Of a stretch of 29,646 bases of DNA, positions 1 to 8,708 are shown in pieces; positions within the stretch are counted from its first letter, which is position 1, and every line of letters starts with the position of its first letter. The notes beneath the pieces were generated by a model. It was not told the origin of the DNA, made no database searches, and saw only the letters and a list, made by a program, of their open reading frames with translations. Position numbers and translations under genes: made by a program. Origin of the DNA: UBA7692 sp964552715 (GTDB lineage Bacteria > Bacteroidota > Bacteroidia > Chitinophagales > LD1). Where the stretch lies: assembly GCA_964552715.1 (NCBI GenBank), contig CAZKHZ010000013.1:1-29646 (forward strand). The letters run 5' to 3'.

Positions 1-2
1 TA

Positions 3-386
3 ACAACCTTAGCAGCAATAACAACCTTCTCAATTTGTGCTTTCGCTACCAATCCTGGTGCAAAACACGCTTTCAAGGATACCAACGCAGAAGTGGCTCT
101 GGAAGTTGAGCGTAACAAAGGCGAAGTTGCCTTGCACATTCTTGCACAGGATATGAATCAATACGATCATATCGTAATAGAAAGAAGCGGTAACGGAGGA
201 GAATTCTTCAGCCAAGTTAAATATGTACAAACTGAAGGGGCAGAAATCGAAGACGGTAACTATGTTTTCCGTGCCGATAAATACCCTTTGCCAAACAACA
301 CAGTTAGTTTCTATCGTATCAAAACTGTCGGCAAAGATGGTTCAACAAGAACCTTCCCTAGTGTAGAAGTAGTTGCAAGCAACTAA
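3..386 (+). CDS. Secreted small beta-rich protein (5' partial)
   Basis: The reading frame is open from the first complete codon at position 3, so the gene starts before the window. The first visible residues form the end of a signal peptide (hydrophobic stretch ending in FSICAFA, then TNPGAKHAF). A GTG at 93 lies inside the mature protein and is not the start. The body reads like a single fibronectin/Ig-type strand module (IERSGNGGEF near the middle, FYRIKTVGKDGS near the end). This pattern is common in Bacteroidota secreted proteins next to T9SS sorting domains, but no sorting domain follows here. Probably a short periplasmic or surface protein; function unknown. A strong terminator follows the stop codon. 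Confidence 0.7.
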   Translation, partial: TTLAAITTFSICAFATNPGAKHAFKDTNAEVALEVERNKGEVALHILAQDMNQYDHIVIERSGNGGEFFSQVKYVQTEGAEIEDGNYVFRADKYPLPNNTVSFYRIKTVGKDGSTRTFPSVEVVASN

Positions 387-426
387 AATTAAATTGTCAC
401 CAAACAAAGTGTCCATAGTCAGAGGA

Positions 427-455
427 GGGTCGCGTAAATAGCGACCCTTTTTTTT
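427..455 (+). terminator. Rho-independent terminator after the first gene
   Basis: A perfect 7-bp stem, GGGTCGC (427-433) with GCGACCC (441-447), has a 7-nt loop and is followed directly by eight T residues (448-455). It lies 41 bp after the stop at 386 and closes that transcription unit. The minus-strand gene that follows ends at 526. Confidence 0.9.
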
Positions 456-525
456 ATGCCACAATGCGAGTAAACGCAAATCTAATAAGTGCGCTTTATG
501 AAGCACTTGCCTATTTCAATAAATA

Positions 526-1005
526 CTATTTCAACTTCTCCTTCTGGCTTTTTGCCCATGCCAGATTATTCTTTGCCAACTGAAAGTTAGGGTCGAGCTG
601 CAACGCCTTTTCGCAGGCAGCAATTTCAACATCCCATTTCTCCATTGCGCCATAAGCAGCCGCAATGTTGTTATAAGCAACAGCCTGATTAGGATCTAGA
701 TCAATAGCTTTTTGGGTAGCCGCTACACTTTTCTCAAAGTCACCCGCTTGATAATACACCAAACCAAGATTTAGAAAAGTTTGGTATGAAGGTGCTTTTT
801 CGGTAGCGCCTTTTGCCGCCTCCACAGCCGATTGAATATTTCCAACAGCAGAAGTCTCTGTAGTCTTTACCTCTGTTGCTGGAATTGCCTCGGGCTGTTT
901 TTGCACAAAATTGGCATACACTAAATAACCCAATGGAATAAACAACACCAATGATAAAACCAGTGTAGAAAAATTCAGTTTGATATTAATTTCATCTTTG
1001 CTCAT
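526..1005 (-). CDS. Membrane-anchored TPR protein
   Basis: 159 residues. A single hydrophobic segment at about residues 10-30 should anchor the protein in the inner membrane with the rest outside. A low-complexity linker follows (about 35-65). From about residue 71 there are two to three tetratricopeptide repeats, with typical A/G/Y/P spacing and YNNIAAAYGAMEKW and ALQLDPN landmarks. TPR units are protein-protein docking modules; the partner is unknown. The start lies 9 bp after the bshB1 stop on the same strand, so the two are very likely co-transcribed. A direct role in bacillithiol metabolism is not implied by the sequence. Confidence 0.8.
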   Translation of the reverse strand: MSKDEINIKLNFSTLVLSLVLFIPLGYLVYANFVQKQPEAIPATEVKTTETSAVGNIQSAVEAAKGATEKAPSYQTFLNLGLVYYQAGDFEKSVAATQKAIDLDPNQAVAYNNIAAAYGAMEKWDVEIAACEKALQLDPNFQLAKNNLAWAKSQKEKLK

Positions 1006-1014
1006 AGCACAAAA

Positions 1015-1731
1015 TTATTTCAATTTAAGCACATCTTCCACTCCTATTGTTCTACTCACGGTAAAACCCTCCGCATAACGCATTCCGCAAGGCACACCAA
1101 AGTGAACAGCACGTCCTTTTACAAACTCCAAAAACTCGGGGCTAGAGATAAATGTGCTGGCTTCACCTGAGTCAGGATTGTGAAACTGTGTTTTGTATGC
1201 TAACACAGCTTTCATTTTAGTTTCAAAGTAGGCAGTAATATCCACCACAAAATCAGGCTCGATGTGGAATGCCTGAATATAATTATAAACTGCCCGAGGG
1301 CGATGAGCCTGTTGTTTTACACCATCCAAGTCTGTTTCAATTTTTGCAAGCCCTGAAAGGAATACAGCATCGTTGGTGAGTGCCGCAGTTTTGCCATGGT
1401 CAGGATGGCGGTCATATTTTGCGTTTGTGAAAATAACTTCGGGGCGATATTTTCTGATTGCCTTAATCAACTGCATCTGATGGTGTTTGTCATTTGTAAA
1501 AAAGCCATCCTCAAAACCAAGATTTTCTCTAATATTAATACCAAGAATTGTTGTTGCTTCTGCAGCTTCTTGCTTGCGCGTTTGCTCGGTGCCGCGTGTG
1601 CCTAACTCACCTTTAGTTAAATCGAGAATACCTACTTTATAGCCAAGTTCAATATGCTTAAGCAATGTACCTGAGCAGCCTAATTCTACATCGTCAGGAT
1701 GAACACCAATGGCAAGAATATCAAGTTTCAT
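1015..1731 (-). CDS. bshB1: Bacillithiol biosynthesis deacetylase BshB1
   Basis: 238 residues, full length for the LmbE/PIG-L zinc-dependent deacetylase family. The N-terminal HPDD motif (residues 11-14) and the later RHPDH motif (108-112) supply the zinc ligands and catalytic Asp. The segment GELGTRGT is typical of the BshB1 subfamily. The enzyme removes the acetyl group from N-acetylglucosaminyl-malate, the second step of bacillithiol synthesis in the cytoplasm, after BshA and before BshC. Neither bshA nor bshC is in the window. The TPR gene follows 9 bp downstream in the same direction. A strong family match; the alternative is another PIG-L deacetylase with a different amide substrate. 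Confidence 0.92.
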   Translation of the reverse strand: MKLDILAIGVHPDDVELGCSGTLLKHIELGYKVGILDLTKGELGTRGTEQTRKQEAAEATTILGINIRENLGFEDGFFTNDKHHQMQLIKAIRKYRPEVIFTNAKYDRHPDHGKTAALTNDAVFLSGLAKIETDLDGVKQQAHRPRAVYNYIQAFHIEPDFVVDITAYFETKMKAVLAYKTQFHNPDSGEASTFISSPEFLEFVKGRAVHFGVPCGMRYAEGFTVSRTIGVEDVLKLK

Positions 1732-1817
1732 TTAATGAATTCTGATTTTAGATTTGTGAAATGTGATTTTATGGCTGTCTATTAATGTTGTACAAATCTC
1801 TAAAAAAATAAAAAAGT

Positions 1818-2054
1818 TCATTGCTGCAACTTACTAAGTAGTCTTTCGCGAACCTGTAGCCATGATGTGGAAAGAGACTTAGATTCATTACTATTTTTCT
1901 CAATTGCATCTAACTCATCCATTTCTGTTGCTATTAATTGAAAAGAATTGCTGGAACCAAGCTCAAGAATTTTACAGATTTCATTCAATAAAAATTCGCT
2001 TTCTGCTTCCTGAACCAAGGTGATAATGCGACTTTTTGTGGTTTGAATATTCAT
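1818..2054 (-). CDS. Small antitoxin-like protein
   Basis: 78 residues, mostly alpha-helical and charged, with a C-terminal helix (SWLQVRERLLSKL) that resembles the tail of small addiction-module antitoxins common in Bacteroidota. No toxin-sized reading frame lies downstream: the next 80 bp to bshB1 are non-coding. If the assignment is right this is an orphan. A -7 type element (TAAATTTG on the minus strand, 2096-2103) lies 42 bp upstream of the ATG and supports transcription. Family assignment is by general resemblance only. Confidence 0.5.
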   Translation of the reverse strand: MNIQTTKSRIITLVQEAESEFLLNEICKILELGSSNSFQLIATEMDELDAIEKNSNESKSLSTSWLQVRERLLSKLQQ

Positions 2055-2245
2055 ACCGAAGATTTTAATGCAAAGCCTAAATCAAAGCAACGCTACAAAT
2101 TTACATAAATTCTATTGGCGAAATCATTGCCAACAGTAATTCGTAACATTGATTTAAAGAGCGTAACAAAACTCAAACACTTCAATTAGAAAACATAATT
2201 AGATGTGCTTTCTAATATCCATTATCTCACATCTCAATTCTGTTG
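2055..2245. other. Intergenic region between permease gene and small gene
   Basis: 191 bp of AT-rich sequence between the end of the OppC-type gene and the start of the antitoxin-like gene. Apart from the candidate -7 element at 2096-2103, no RNA gene, strong hairpin or repeat was seen. In particular there is no clear terminator hairpin for the minus-strand genes. Confidence 0.5.
2096..2103 (-). promoter_or_regulatory. Candidate -7 element for the small gene at 1818-2054
   Basis: The minus strand reads TAAATTTG, a perfect match to the Bacteroidota -7 consensus TAnnTTTG, 42 bp upstream of the ATG. No good -33 TTTG is found at the expected distance; only TTTC occurs, with a short 16-bp spacer. 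The site is therefore tentative. Confidence 0.35.
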
Positions 2246-3529
2246 CTACTGTTTCAACCTTGGATCCATTGCATCGGTTAAACCTTCACCAATTAAGTTG
2301 AATATTGTAACCGTGATAAAGATTGCAAAGCCAGGGAAAACTGCCAACCACCAAGCCTCTGAACTTTCTCTTGCTGAACTTAACAGTTTACCCCAAGTAA
2401 TCACTTCTGATTGAACACCAATACCCAAGAAAGAAAGCGATGATTCTATAAGAATTGCACCTGCCACACCAAATGCAATGGCAATCAACACAGGTGTAAG
2501 CGCATTAGGAATGGCATGTTTTAAAATAATACGCCACTCACTGAAACCCAATGCCTGCGCTGCTTCTATATACTCTAAACTGCGCACGCGCAACAACTCT
2601 GCACGAATGTATTTTGCAATACCTGTCCAACCCGTCAAGCCTATAATCACCATGATAAGCATGATAGAAGGTTTCTTTACAATTGCAGTAATTGAAAGAA
2701 TCAACAAAAGTGTTGGTATAGAAATAATGATTTCGATAGCACGAGAAATAATAATGTCCACTGGAATGGTAACCTTAGAACCCAACAAAGGAATCTTACG
2801 CAATGGAGCTATCAGCAAATTAGGAATTGTCATCACCACCAAAAAGATTCCAAGAGAAAATAAGAATTGCAAGGTGAATGATCCGAAACCTTCAGCCAAT
2901 GCCTGCTCCATTATATAACCTCTAACATGAAAAGCATAAAACCAACCAAAGAAAACAAACAATATATTGGCTAATAAACGAACCCGCGAAACCTGCATTC
3001 TGCTATCGCCAAAATAACCAGCAATTGCACCTAACAAAATACCTATAATGGTTGCAATTGCCATACTTACAACGCCCACCAACATGGCAATTCTAGTTCC
3101 ATGCACCAAGCCTGCAAACACATCTCTTCCGATTTGGTCGGTACCTAATTGATGTCTCCAACGCCATGATGCAACTTCCTGCTCCCCACTCGGGCTTGCA
3201 TAATCCCCATTTGTCAAATCAACTGTAGTAGGGGAGTAAGGTATTGGCGGATGAATAGAAAATTCATATTTAAGATTCAACCAATCTGCATTTTGCAAAT
3301 CTTTAGGCCAACCACCCAAGCCTGCATCAACAATGTATTGACGAAACACAGGGAAGTAAATATTGCCATTTAACTTACAAACGATTGGTTTCTCATTGGC
3401 AATAAAGTCAGCAAACACACCAACAAAAATGATGAAGTACAAAACTCTTAAAGACAATACCGCAAGTTTATTCTTGCGAAATTGTCGCCTCACTATATCC
3501 CAGTAACTTTCTCCAGTATTCGCAGCCAT
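2246..3529 (-). CDS. Peptide-type ABC transporter permease, OppC/DppC family, enlarged
   Basis: 427 residues, against about 280-310 for usual DppC/OppC proteins. The N-terminal OppC helix (about 20-45), the HQLGTDQIGRDVF element before the transmembrane domain, and the C-terminal EAA loop (EYIEAAQALGF, then HAIPN) identify the family. The extra length comes from a roughly 60-residue periplasmic segment after the first helix and about 75-80 residues with two further hydrophobic helices between GYFGD and VDIIISRAIEI, where standard members have almost nothing. It starts 8 bp after the OppB-type stop and forms an importer with it and the lipoprotein at 5129-6928. No ATP-binding subunit is encoded in the window. 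Substrate is probably oligopeptides, inferred from family only. Confidence 0.85.
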   Translation of the reverse strand: MAANTGESYWDIVRRQFRKNKLAVLSLRVLYFIIFVGVFADFIANEKPIVCKLNGNIYFPVFRQYIVDAGLGGWPKDLQNADWLNLKYEFSIHPPIPYSPTTVDLTNGDYASPSGEQEVASWRWRHQLGTDQIGRDVFAGLVHGTRIAMLVGVVSMAIATIIGILLGAIAGYFGDSRMQVSRVRLLANILFVFFGWFYAFHVRGYIMEQALAEGFGSFTLQFLFSLGIFLVVMTIPNLLIAPLRKIPLLGSKVTIPVDIIISRAIEIIISIPTLLLILSITAIVKKPSIMLIMVIIGLTGWTGIAKYIRAELLRVRSLEYIEAAQALGFSEWRIILKHAIPNALTPVLIAIAFGVAGAILIESSLSFLGIGVQSEVITWGKLLSSARESSEAWWLAVFPGFAIFITVTIFNLIGEGLTDAMDPRLKQ

Positions 3530-3537
3530 TTATAGTG

Positions 3538-5073
3538 TTATTGTTTTTTAGTAAAAGATATTCTTGGGTCAACCAATGCATATAAAACATCGCTCAACAA
3601 ATTACCCATCATAGTAAGAATTGCAGAGAACATTAAGATGGTAAATAGCACCGGAAAATTACGTGCCACTACAGATTCATAACTAACACGCCCCATACCC
3701 GGAATGGTAAATATGTATTCAATGATTACAGCTCCGCTAATCATTGCAGGTAGAAAACTTGCAAACATGGTGATGATAGGAATCAAAGAATTGCGGAAAG
3801 CATGTTTCCAATAAACTGTATTTGGCTCTAAGCCTTTTGCAAAAGCTGTGCGAATAAAATCTTGTCGCAAAACCGAAAGCATACCACCGCGCATTTGTCT
3901 TGATATATATGCAAACGAACCATACAGCATACAAAATATTGGAAGAATGAAGTGATAAGTTCTATCAATAAACTTTTCCCACAAAGTATATTCATCGCCA
4001 GTTTTTCCTACTCCATGCGTTGGAAAAATATCCATCCAATCACCATAGTAATCGCTGGTGAAAAATGTAATCAATAAAGTGGCAATCCAAAAAGAAGGCA
4101 GGGAATACAAAATGAAATTTATTGTGGTAGTAAGTTTATCGTAAGTAGTATCCTTTCGCACTGCAAGCGAAACGCCCATTGGAATAGAAATTCCATAGAT
4201 TAATATGAACGCAATTAAATTCAAAAGTAAAGTCCATTTCAAAGCATCACCAAGAATAGAAACCACTGGGCGACCATCTAAATAAGAATATCCAAAATCA
4301 CCTCTGAAGAAACCTCTTGATGTTTTAGTTGGGTCGGTTGGTTCACTAAACCAAGGTGCATCGCCAAATAACCAACGGTGATATTGATTGCCTGTGCCAT
4401 ACCAATGAAAAGCAGGAATGTATTTTGCTGTAGAAGATGCTTTTGTAGTAACTGCAACATAAGCATCATTCGCGGTTTTAGCAAAAGGAACTATGTCTGC
4501 TAAACTATTGTATGCAAGTGTAGTGCTATCTGCCTTTGTTATTTGAATGGATTGGTTTACAGCATCATTTATTCGTGTAAGATGTTGTTTTATGTCACCA
4601 TTATCAGAGCTTCTATAAAGGTCATTACATGCCTCACGAACATTGCGTGAGCGGTCAAATGTGTTGTTATCAATTGTATCAACCGCTCTATCTAATAATG
4701 AAAATTCAAGTGCTTTAGTAGAATGGTAGTAAGCACTAATTTCATCCCAATTTCCATATTGCTCAATCAAGCGGGTTAGTGTTTCTCTTTCTTCCTTCTT
4801 AAATACTTTGTAAAGTGTATCAGGAAAAGCTTTTGAGGTAATTGAAAAATAAAAAGCAGGTAAATCTCTGCCTAGTTTTTTACTTAAATCAATATAAGCC
4901 TGCTCACCAGCAATCTTTTCTGATGATTGACCACTGGAACCACTTAAGCCGCCTTTGAGCTTTAACTCAACTGGGTCGCCAGGAGCCATTTGGCTGAGCA
5001 CAAAAGTTAGCAGAGAAATTACCAAGAACGTTGGTATAAAATATATTATCCGCTTGAGTAGGTATGTAAACAT
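3538..5073 (-). CDS. Peptide-type ABC transporter permease, OppB/DppB family, enlarged
   Basis: 511 residues from the chosen ATG at 5073 (MFTYLLKRIIYFIP). A longer frame from 5097 exists, but its extra codons lie in a terminator hairpin (5081-5109), so the inner start is preferred. The family is shown by the first helix followed by MAPGDP, and by the C-terminal EAA region ending in IFTIPGMG and ALVDPRI. Between the first helix and the transmembrane core there is an insert of about 220 residues, soluble and rich in charged and Ser/Thr residues, which should face the periplasm. Typical OppB proteins have only about 60 residues there. It pairs with the OppC-type permease downstream. Confidence 0.87.
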   Translation of the reverse strand: MFTYLLKRIIYFIPTFLVISLLTFVLSQMAPGDPVELKLKGGLSGSSGQSSEKIAGEQAYIDLSKKLGRDLPAFYFSITSKAFPDTLYKVFKKEERETLTRLIEQYGNWDEISAYYHSTKALEFSLLDRAVDTIDNNTFDRSRNVREACNDLYRSSDNGDIKQHLTRINDAVNQSIQITKADSTTLAYNSLADIVPFAKTANDAYVAVTTKASSTAKYIPAFHWYGTGNQYHRWLFGDAPWFSEPTDPTKTSRGFFRGDFGYSYLDGRPVVSILGDALKWTLLLNLIAFILIYGISIPMGVSLAVRKDTTYDKLTTTINFILYSLPSFWIATLLITFFTSDYYGDWMDIFPTHGVGKTGDEYTLWEKFIDRTYHFILPIFCMLYGSFAYISRQMRGGMLSVLRQDFIRTAFAKGLEPNTVYWKHAFRNSLIPIITMFASFLPAMISGAVIIEYIFTIPGMGRVSYESVVARNFPVLFTILMFSAILTMMGNLLSDVLYALVDPRISFTKKQ

Positions 5074-5080
5074 ATTGTAT

Positions 5081-5109
5081 AAAAAACAGCACCGCATTTA
5101 GCGGTGCTG
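5081..5109 (-). terminator. Hairpin terminator/attenuator between binding protein and permeases
   Basis: Read on the minus strand, a perfect 9-bp stem (5109-5101 with 5095-5087; CAGCACCGC and complement) with a 5-nt loop is followed at once by six T residues (5086-5081). It lies 20 bp after the stop of the substrate-binding protein and 8 bp before the permease ATG at 5073. This is the classic layout by which a binding protein is made in excess over its membrane partners, with partial read-through into the permeases. Confidence 0.8.
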
Positions 5110-5128
5110 CAACTTTATTTTAATTGAA

Positions 5129-6928
5129 TTAAAGACCGAAATTAGGATCTAACTTAAACTCCTTTGCAAGATAACCAGGACGGCAAACACGTGCTTTGCC
5201 ATTGGTAAAGCGTTTGTGTATTGCAACTTTATTCAATGGAGTTGACATAAAGATGTAGGGCTGTCCTTCATAAACCAAACGTTGAAACTCTTTGTAGTAT
5301 TCATTGCGCTTGGTCTCATCCAATTCATAGCGCAATTTATCAATAACCTCATCGCTCTTTTGGTCGCCAAAACCAACGTAGTTGCTTCCTCCATTATAAG
5401 ATGAAGTATGCCAGATTTGTTTAGGGTCATCGCTCAATGGATGAGAAATCCAGTTGCCTAAGTAGGCTTCAAAATTGTGTGCTTTGATTTCATCTAAGAA
5501 CACAGTCCATTCTTTCTGCGCAATGTTGATTTCAACACCTGCTTTTTTGCAGTTCTCTTGATACAATAAAAGAATTCTTTCAGCAACTTCATTACCGCTT
5601 GGCAATTTCACTGTTATTGAAAGCCTCACATCTTTACCGTTGATTTTTTTATCGCGAACGCCATCACCGTTAGAATCTTTCCAACCTGCTTCATCCAATA
5701 ATTTATTGCCTTCAGCAACATCAAAAGGAATTAACTTCAAATCATTATTATAATAAGGACGTTGAGGGCTTGTTGGTCCAGCAATTCTTGTAGCTAAACC
5801 ATAAGATATTTTCTCAATGATTTGGTCAACATCAATTAAGTAAGCCAAAGCTCTGCGAGTTTTTACATCATTCAGCTTAGGGTCTCGCATGTTTAAACCG
5901 ATATAAGAGTAAACCAACTGCGTAGGTTTTTCTAAGTTGTATTTTGTATTTATTTTTTCATCTTTCTCCAACTCAATAAAGTCTTTGGTTTTGAAAGTTG
6001 TAACTACATCAAGGTTCTCCCCTTTCAATGCAGCAAGTGCTGCACTTTGGTCGTTGATAATTTCAAAAATTATACGGTCAGGGAGATTTGAGTACTCTGG
6101 ATTTTCGCTTGCAATGGCAGCACCCCAATAGTTATCCTTCTTTTTAAGAATAACACGTTGTCCGGTAATCCATTTTTCAAGTTTGTAAGGACCAGCACCC
6201 AACACACCTTCTGGCTCGCGGGCAAATTTTTCGGAATTAAACTGCTCTGCAAATTTGATAATGTCTGCATTGCCTTTTAGTTTTTCAACTTCCTTAGGAT
6301 TGCTCAATTGCGCATAAGTGAACTTGCGCATGATTTTTTCTGGGTCATATAAATACTCAGGGAAAGGAGTAATAGCACTCCAAACTTCGCTTTGAAAATA
6401 CTTGCCTTCGCACAGGAATGTGAACTTGCGATTGTTGTCTTCGTATGTTTTTACTTCTTTAATAAAGTCGTAATAAGAACGCAAGTGTTCGCAATCTACC
6501 TTTGGATTTTTGATGGTTTTTAAAGTAAAGATGATGTCATCTACGGTGATAGGCGAACCATTATCCCACTTTGCAATGTCGCGAATTTCGTAAGTGATAG
6601 AAAGACCACCTTTATATGGACCATCATTCAACTCTTCAATTACCGGACGATTTTTAGCCAAACCCGGAATAATTGCAAACGGAGAATCTAATAGGTTATC
6701 GGAAAGGCTTGCAAAAATATTCTTCTCAATTTCACTGGCATTAGCCGCTGTAGAGGTGATGCTGTTCAATTTATCAGGATCTGCACTGATGTGTATTTTC
6801 ACTTCGTTCACTCCTGCACGTTTGCTTTTTACACCCGAAGACTTTTTGCCGCCTCCGCCACATGAATAAAGACCAATAGAAATAGCCAATACTGCAAGTA
6901 TCAGCTTAGTTGAGATTTTGTAATTCAT
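5129..6928 (-). CDS. Peptide-type ABC transporter substrate-binding lipoprotein (SBP family 5)
   Basis: 599 residues. The N-terminus has a lipoprotein signal with lipobox LYSC (Cys23) followed by a Gly-rich linker, so the mature protein should be lipid-anchored outside the cytoplasmic membrane. The body has the family-5 landmarks: an early segment of paired amphipathic strands, AKWDNGSPITVDD (about residue 120), GAGPYKLEKW (about 245) and LAYLIDVDQI in the second lobe. It binds a peptide or similar ligand and delivers it to the two permeases encoded directly downstream. It has its own promoter (6964-6995) and is followed by a terminator-like hairpin, consistent with higher expression than the permeases. 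The ligand cannot be read from sequence. Confidence 0.9.
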   Translation of the reverse strand: MNYKISTKLILAVLAISIGLYSCGGGGKKSSGVKSKRAGVNEVKIHISADPDKLNSITSTAANASEIEKNIFASLSDNLLDSPFAIIPGLAKNRPVIEELNDGPYKGGLSITYEIRDIAKWDNGSPITVDDIIFTLKTIKNPKVDCEHLRSYYDFIKEVKTYEDNNRKFTFLCEGKYFQSEVWSAITPFPEYLYDPEKIMRKFTYAQLSNPKEVEKLKGNADIIKFAEQFNSEKFAREPEGVLGAGPYKLEKWITGQRVILKKKDNYWGAAIASENPEYSNLPDRIIFEIINDQSAALAALKGENLDVVTTFKTKDFIELEKDEKINTKYNLEKPTQLVYSYIGLNMRDPKLNDVKTRRALAYLIDVDQIIEKISYGLATRIAGPTSPQRPYYNNDLKLIPFDVAEGNKLLDEAGWKDSNGDGVRDKKINGKDVRLSITVKLPSGNEVAERILLLYQENCKKAGVEINIAQKEWTVFLDEIKAHNFEAYLGNWISHPLSDDPKQIWHTSSYNGGSNYVGFGDQKSDEVIDKLRYELDETKRNEYYKEFQRLVYEGQPYIFMSTPLNKVAIHKRFTNGKARVCRPGYLAKEFKLDPNFGL

Positions 6929-6963
6929 AAAAAATTGTGTTGTTCTTTTTTAAGTAAGAACGC

Positions 6964-6995
6964 CAAACCTACATGAATTGGGTATTATTAGCAAA
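6964..6995 (-). promoter_or_regulatory. Bacteroidota-type promoter of the ABC importer operon
   Basis: On the minus strand the -33 element TTTG (6995-6992) and the -7 element TAGGTTTG (6971-6964) are separated by exactly 20 bp. This matches the Bacteroides sigma-factor consensus TTTG-N19-21-TAnnTTTG without mismatch. The predicted transcript would have a leader of about 28 nt before the ATG at 6928. Confidence 0.8.
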
Positions 6996-7036
6996 TCAGC
7001 TTTTGAATAAATCCGAATTGGTTACAATTCTACTTG

Positions 7037-8611
7037 TTATCGCTCAATAAAAAGTTTGCTGAAATTAGTGGGGGTTCTTAAAAAGTAAATGCCAGTAGCC
7101 CATTCTGAAACGTTAATGTGAAACAGATTAGAAGATTCATTTGAAGCAAACAATCTTTTACCCATTAAATCAAATACCTCAATTGATTCTGCTTTTTCGT
7201 TTTCTACATATATATATGATGAAGCAGGATTAGGATAAACTTTAATTGTTACAGCATTTGTAAAATCAGATAGGGCTGAAACACATGAACTATCTATGTT
7301 CAACACATCATCAAAAACATATTTGGGGCGAAGGTCCGGTTGCTGTGCAGTTACCGTTACATTACATAGTTGAATACCATTTACATGACGAACAAATATG
7401 CCGTAGGCAGGAAGTGTATCACCTAGCACATCATGTTCGGGTTTGCCATTAATATTTTCAGGCACCACAAATGTTGAAGGCAACGAATCCATACCTCCTG
7501 GCACAGTTAGTTGCACATTTTCTAACCAAATATTTTCAGCGCGATAGCTAGGAATGCCGGTGATAGTGGATGTAATGTTAGAAGAAGCGGTGGCGGTAAT
7601 GTTTTTGAGGTGGATGTTTTTTACAAAACCAACACCAGGTGTAGGAGCCGAAGGGTCATGTTTACGCCCTTGATTGCCCAAGCGAATAGTGATTGGCGTA
7701 GTAACACTTTCAAACGAAATATTTTCAATCAACACATCTTCCATGCTGCCACCATCTACAATCGAAAGATTGATGCCACATTTTGCATCCAAGCTTAGCG
7801 GACCGCGTGTACTTTTTTTCACCACACAATCGTGTACATGAATATTTTTGAACCAACCTTGTGTTTCAGTACCGATTTTTATGGCGCGCGAATAGGTAGC
7901 CAGCGTGCAATTGCGCACCACTACATCTCTGCACCAGTTTAGCGAAGTGCCTTTCATCACAATAGGGTCGTTGTTGGCATCCACATCGCAATTTTCTACC
8001 AACACATTTCTGCACGCATCAATATTAATACCATCCTGATTGCCGAAGCAATGATTGGTGATGGTGATGTTGCGAATATTGAGCGTATCAATGTTGCAAT
8101 TGTGCATCATCCAAAAGGCAGAGTTTTGCAGCGTAAGATTTTCGTAGCGAACATTTGTGCAACTGAAAATGCGAAACCCAAAAACACGGTTGCTGCTGTT
8201 TACAAACACGCCAGCTAATCCATTGCCGTTCACTTTTCCTTTTCCTTGAAAAGCAATGTTTGAAACATTTTCGGCATAGATGAGCGAACGCTGCACATAC
8301 TGATCAGTAAAAGTTCTTAGCTGAGGAGTTATTGTTGGATAATGCGTTAATGTGCCGCTTCCTTTTAGTGTTCCGCCCGAATCTATGTTTAGCGTAACAT
8401 TGCTTTTCATTCTTATGGTGCCGCTTAGAAAAATTCCTTGCGGAATCAGCACTGTGCCACCACCGGATATGTTGCAACTGTCTATAGCTTTTTGAATGGC
8501 AACAGTGTTTAGCGTGATGCTATCGCCCACTGCCCCAAAGTTGATGATATTGAATGTTTGACCAAAGGCAACATTGGTTGCAATTAAAAGTATTAGCAAT
8601 AATTTTTTCAT
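7037..8611 (-). CDS. Secreted GH28-like right-handed beta-helix protein with T9SS sorting domain
   Basis: 524 residues. Signal peptide (about 1-17, cut after AFG), then a parallel beta-helix with FGAVGDS near the start and many regular IxNxT turns, as in GH28 polygalacturonases. The C-terminal 70 residues are a type A T9SS sorting domain (KVYPNPASSYIYV, then EVFDLMGKRL, ending in a short basic tail), so the protein is predicted to cross the outer membrane and be attached to the surface or released. The catalytic pattern is altered: NQDG (191-194) keeps one Asp, but the usual Asp-Asp pair reads Asn214-Asp215, the GHG motif is missing, and the RIK motif reads AIK. Activity on pectin is therefore uncertain. 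No other polysaccharide-utilisation genes are adjacent. Confidence 0.82.
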   Translation of the reverse strand: MKKLLLILLIATNVAFGQTFNIINFGAVGDSITLNTVAIQKAIDSCNISGGGTVLIPQGIFLSGTIRMKSNVTLNIDSGGTLKGSGTLTHYPTITPQLRTFTDQYVQRSLIYAENVSNIAFQGKGKVNGNGLAGVFVNSSNRVFGFRIFSCTNVRYENLTLQNSAFWMMHNCNIDTLNIRNITITNHCFGNQDGINIDACRNVLVENCDVDANNDPIVMKGTSLNWCRDVVVRNCTLATYSRAIKIGTETQGWFKNIHVHDCVVKKSTRGPLSLDAKCGINLSIVDGGSMEDVLIENISFESVTTPITIRLGNQGRKHDPSAPTPGVGFVKNIHLKNITATASSNITSTITGIPSYRAENIWLENVQLTVPGGMDSLPSTFVVPENINGKPEHDVLGDTLPAYGIFVRHVNGIQLCNVTVTAQQPDLRPKYVFDDVLNIDSSCVSALSDFTNAVTIKVYPNPASSYIYVENEKAESIEVFDLMGKRLFASNESSNLFHINVSEWATGIYFLRTPTNFSKLFIER

Positions 8612-8708
8612 CGTCAGGCTTTGTTTGGCGAATTAAAGCAATATGTGTTAAGGAATTGTTGCTTCTTGTAAACTAAAGTTGAATATTATTGAGGCTCATA
8701 TTTTTTTG

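Noticed and set aside
5074..5097. OppB start at 5097 (MRCCFLYN)
   Set aside because: These codons lie in the terminator hairpin and its T-run. The conserved OppB N-terminus begins at the ATG at 5073.
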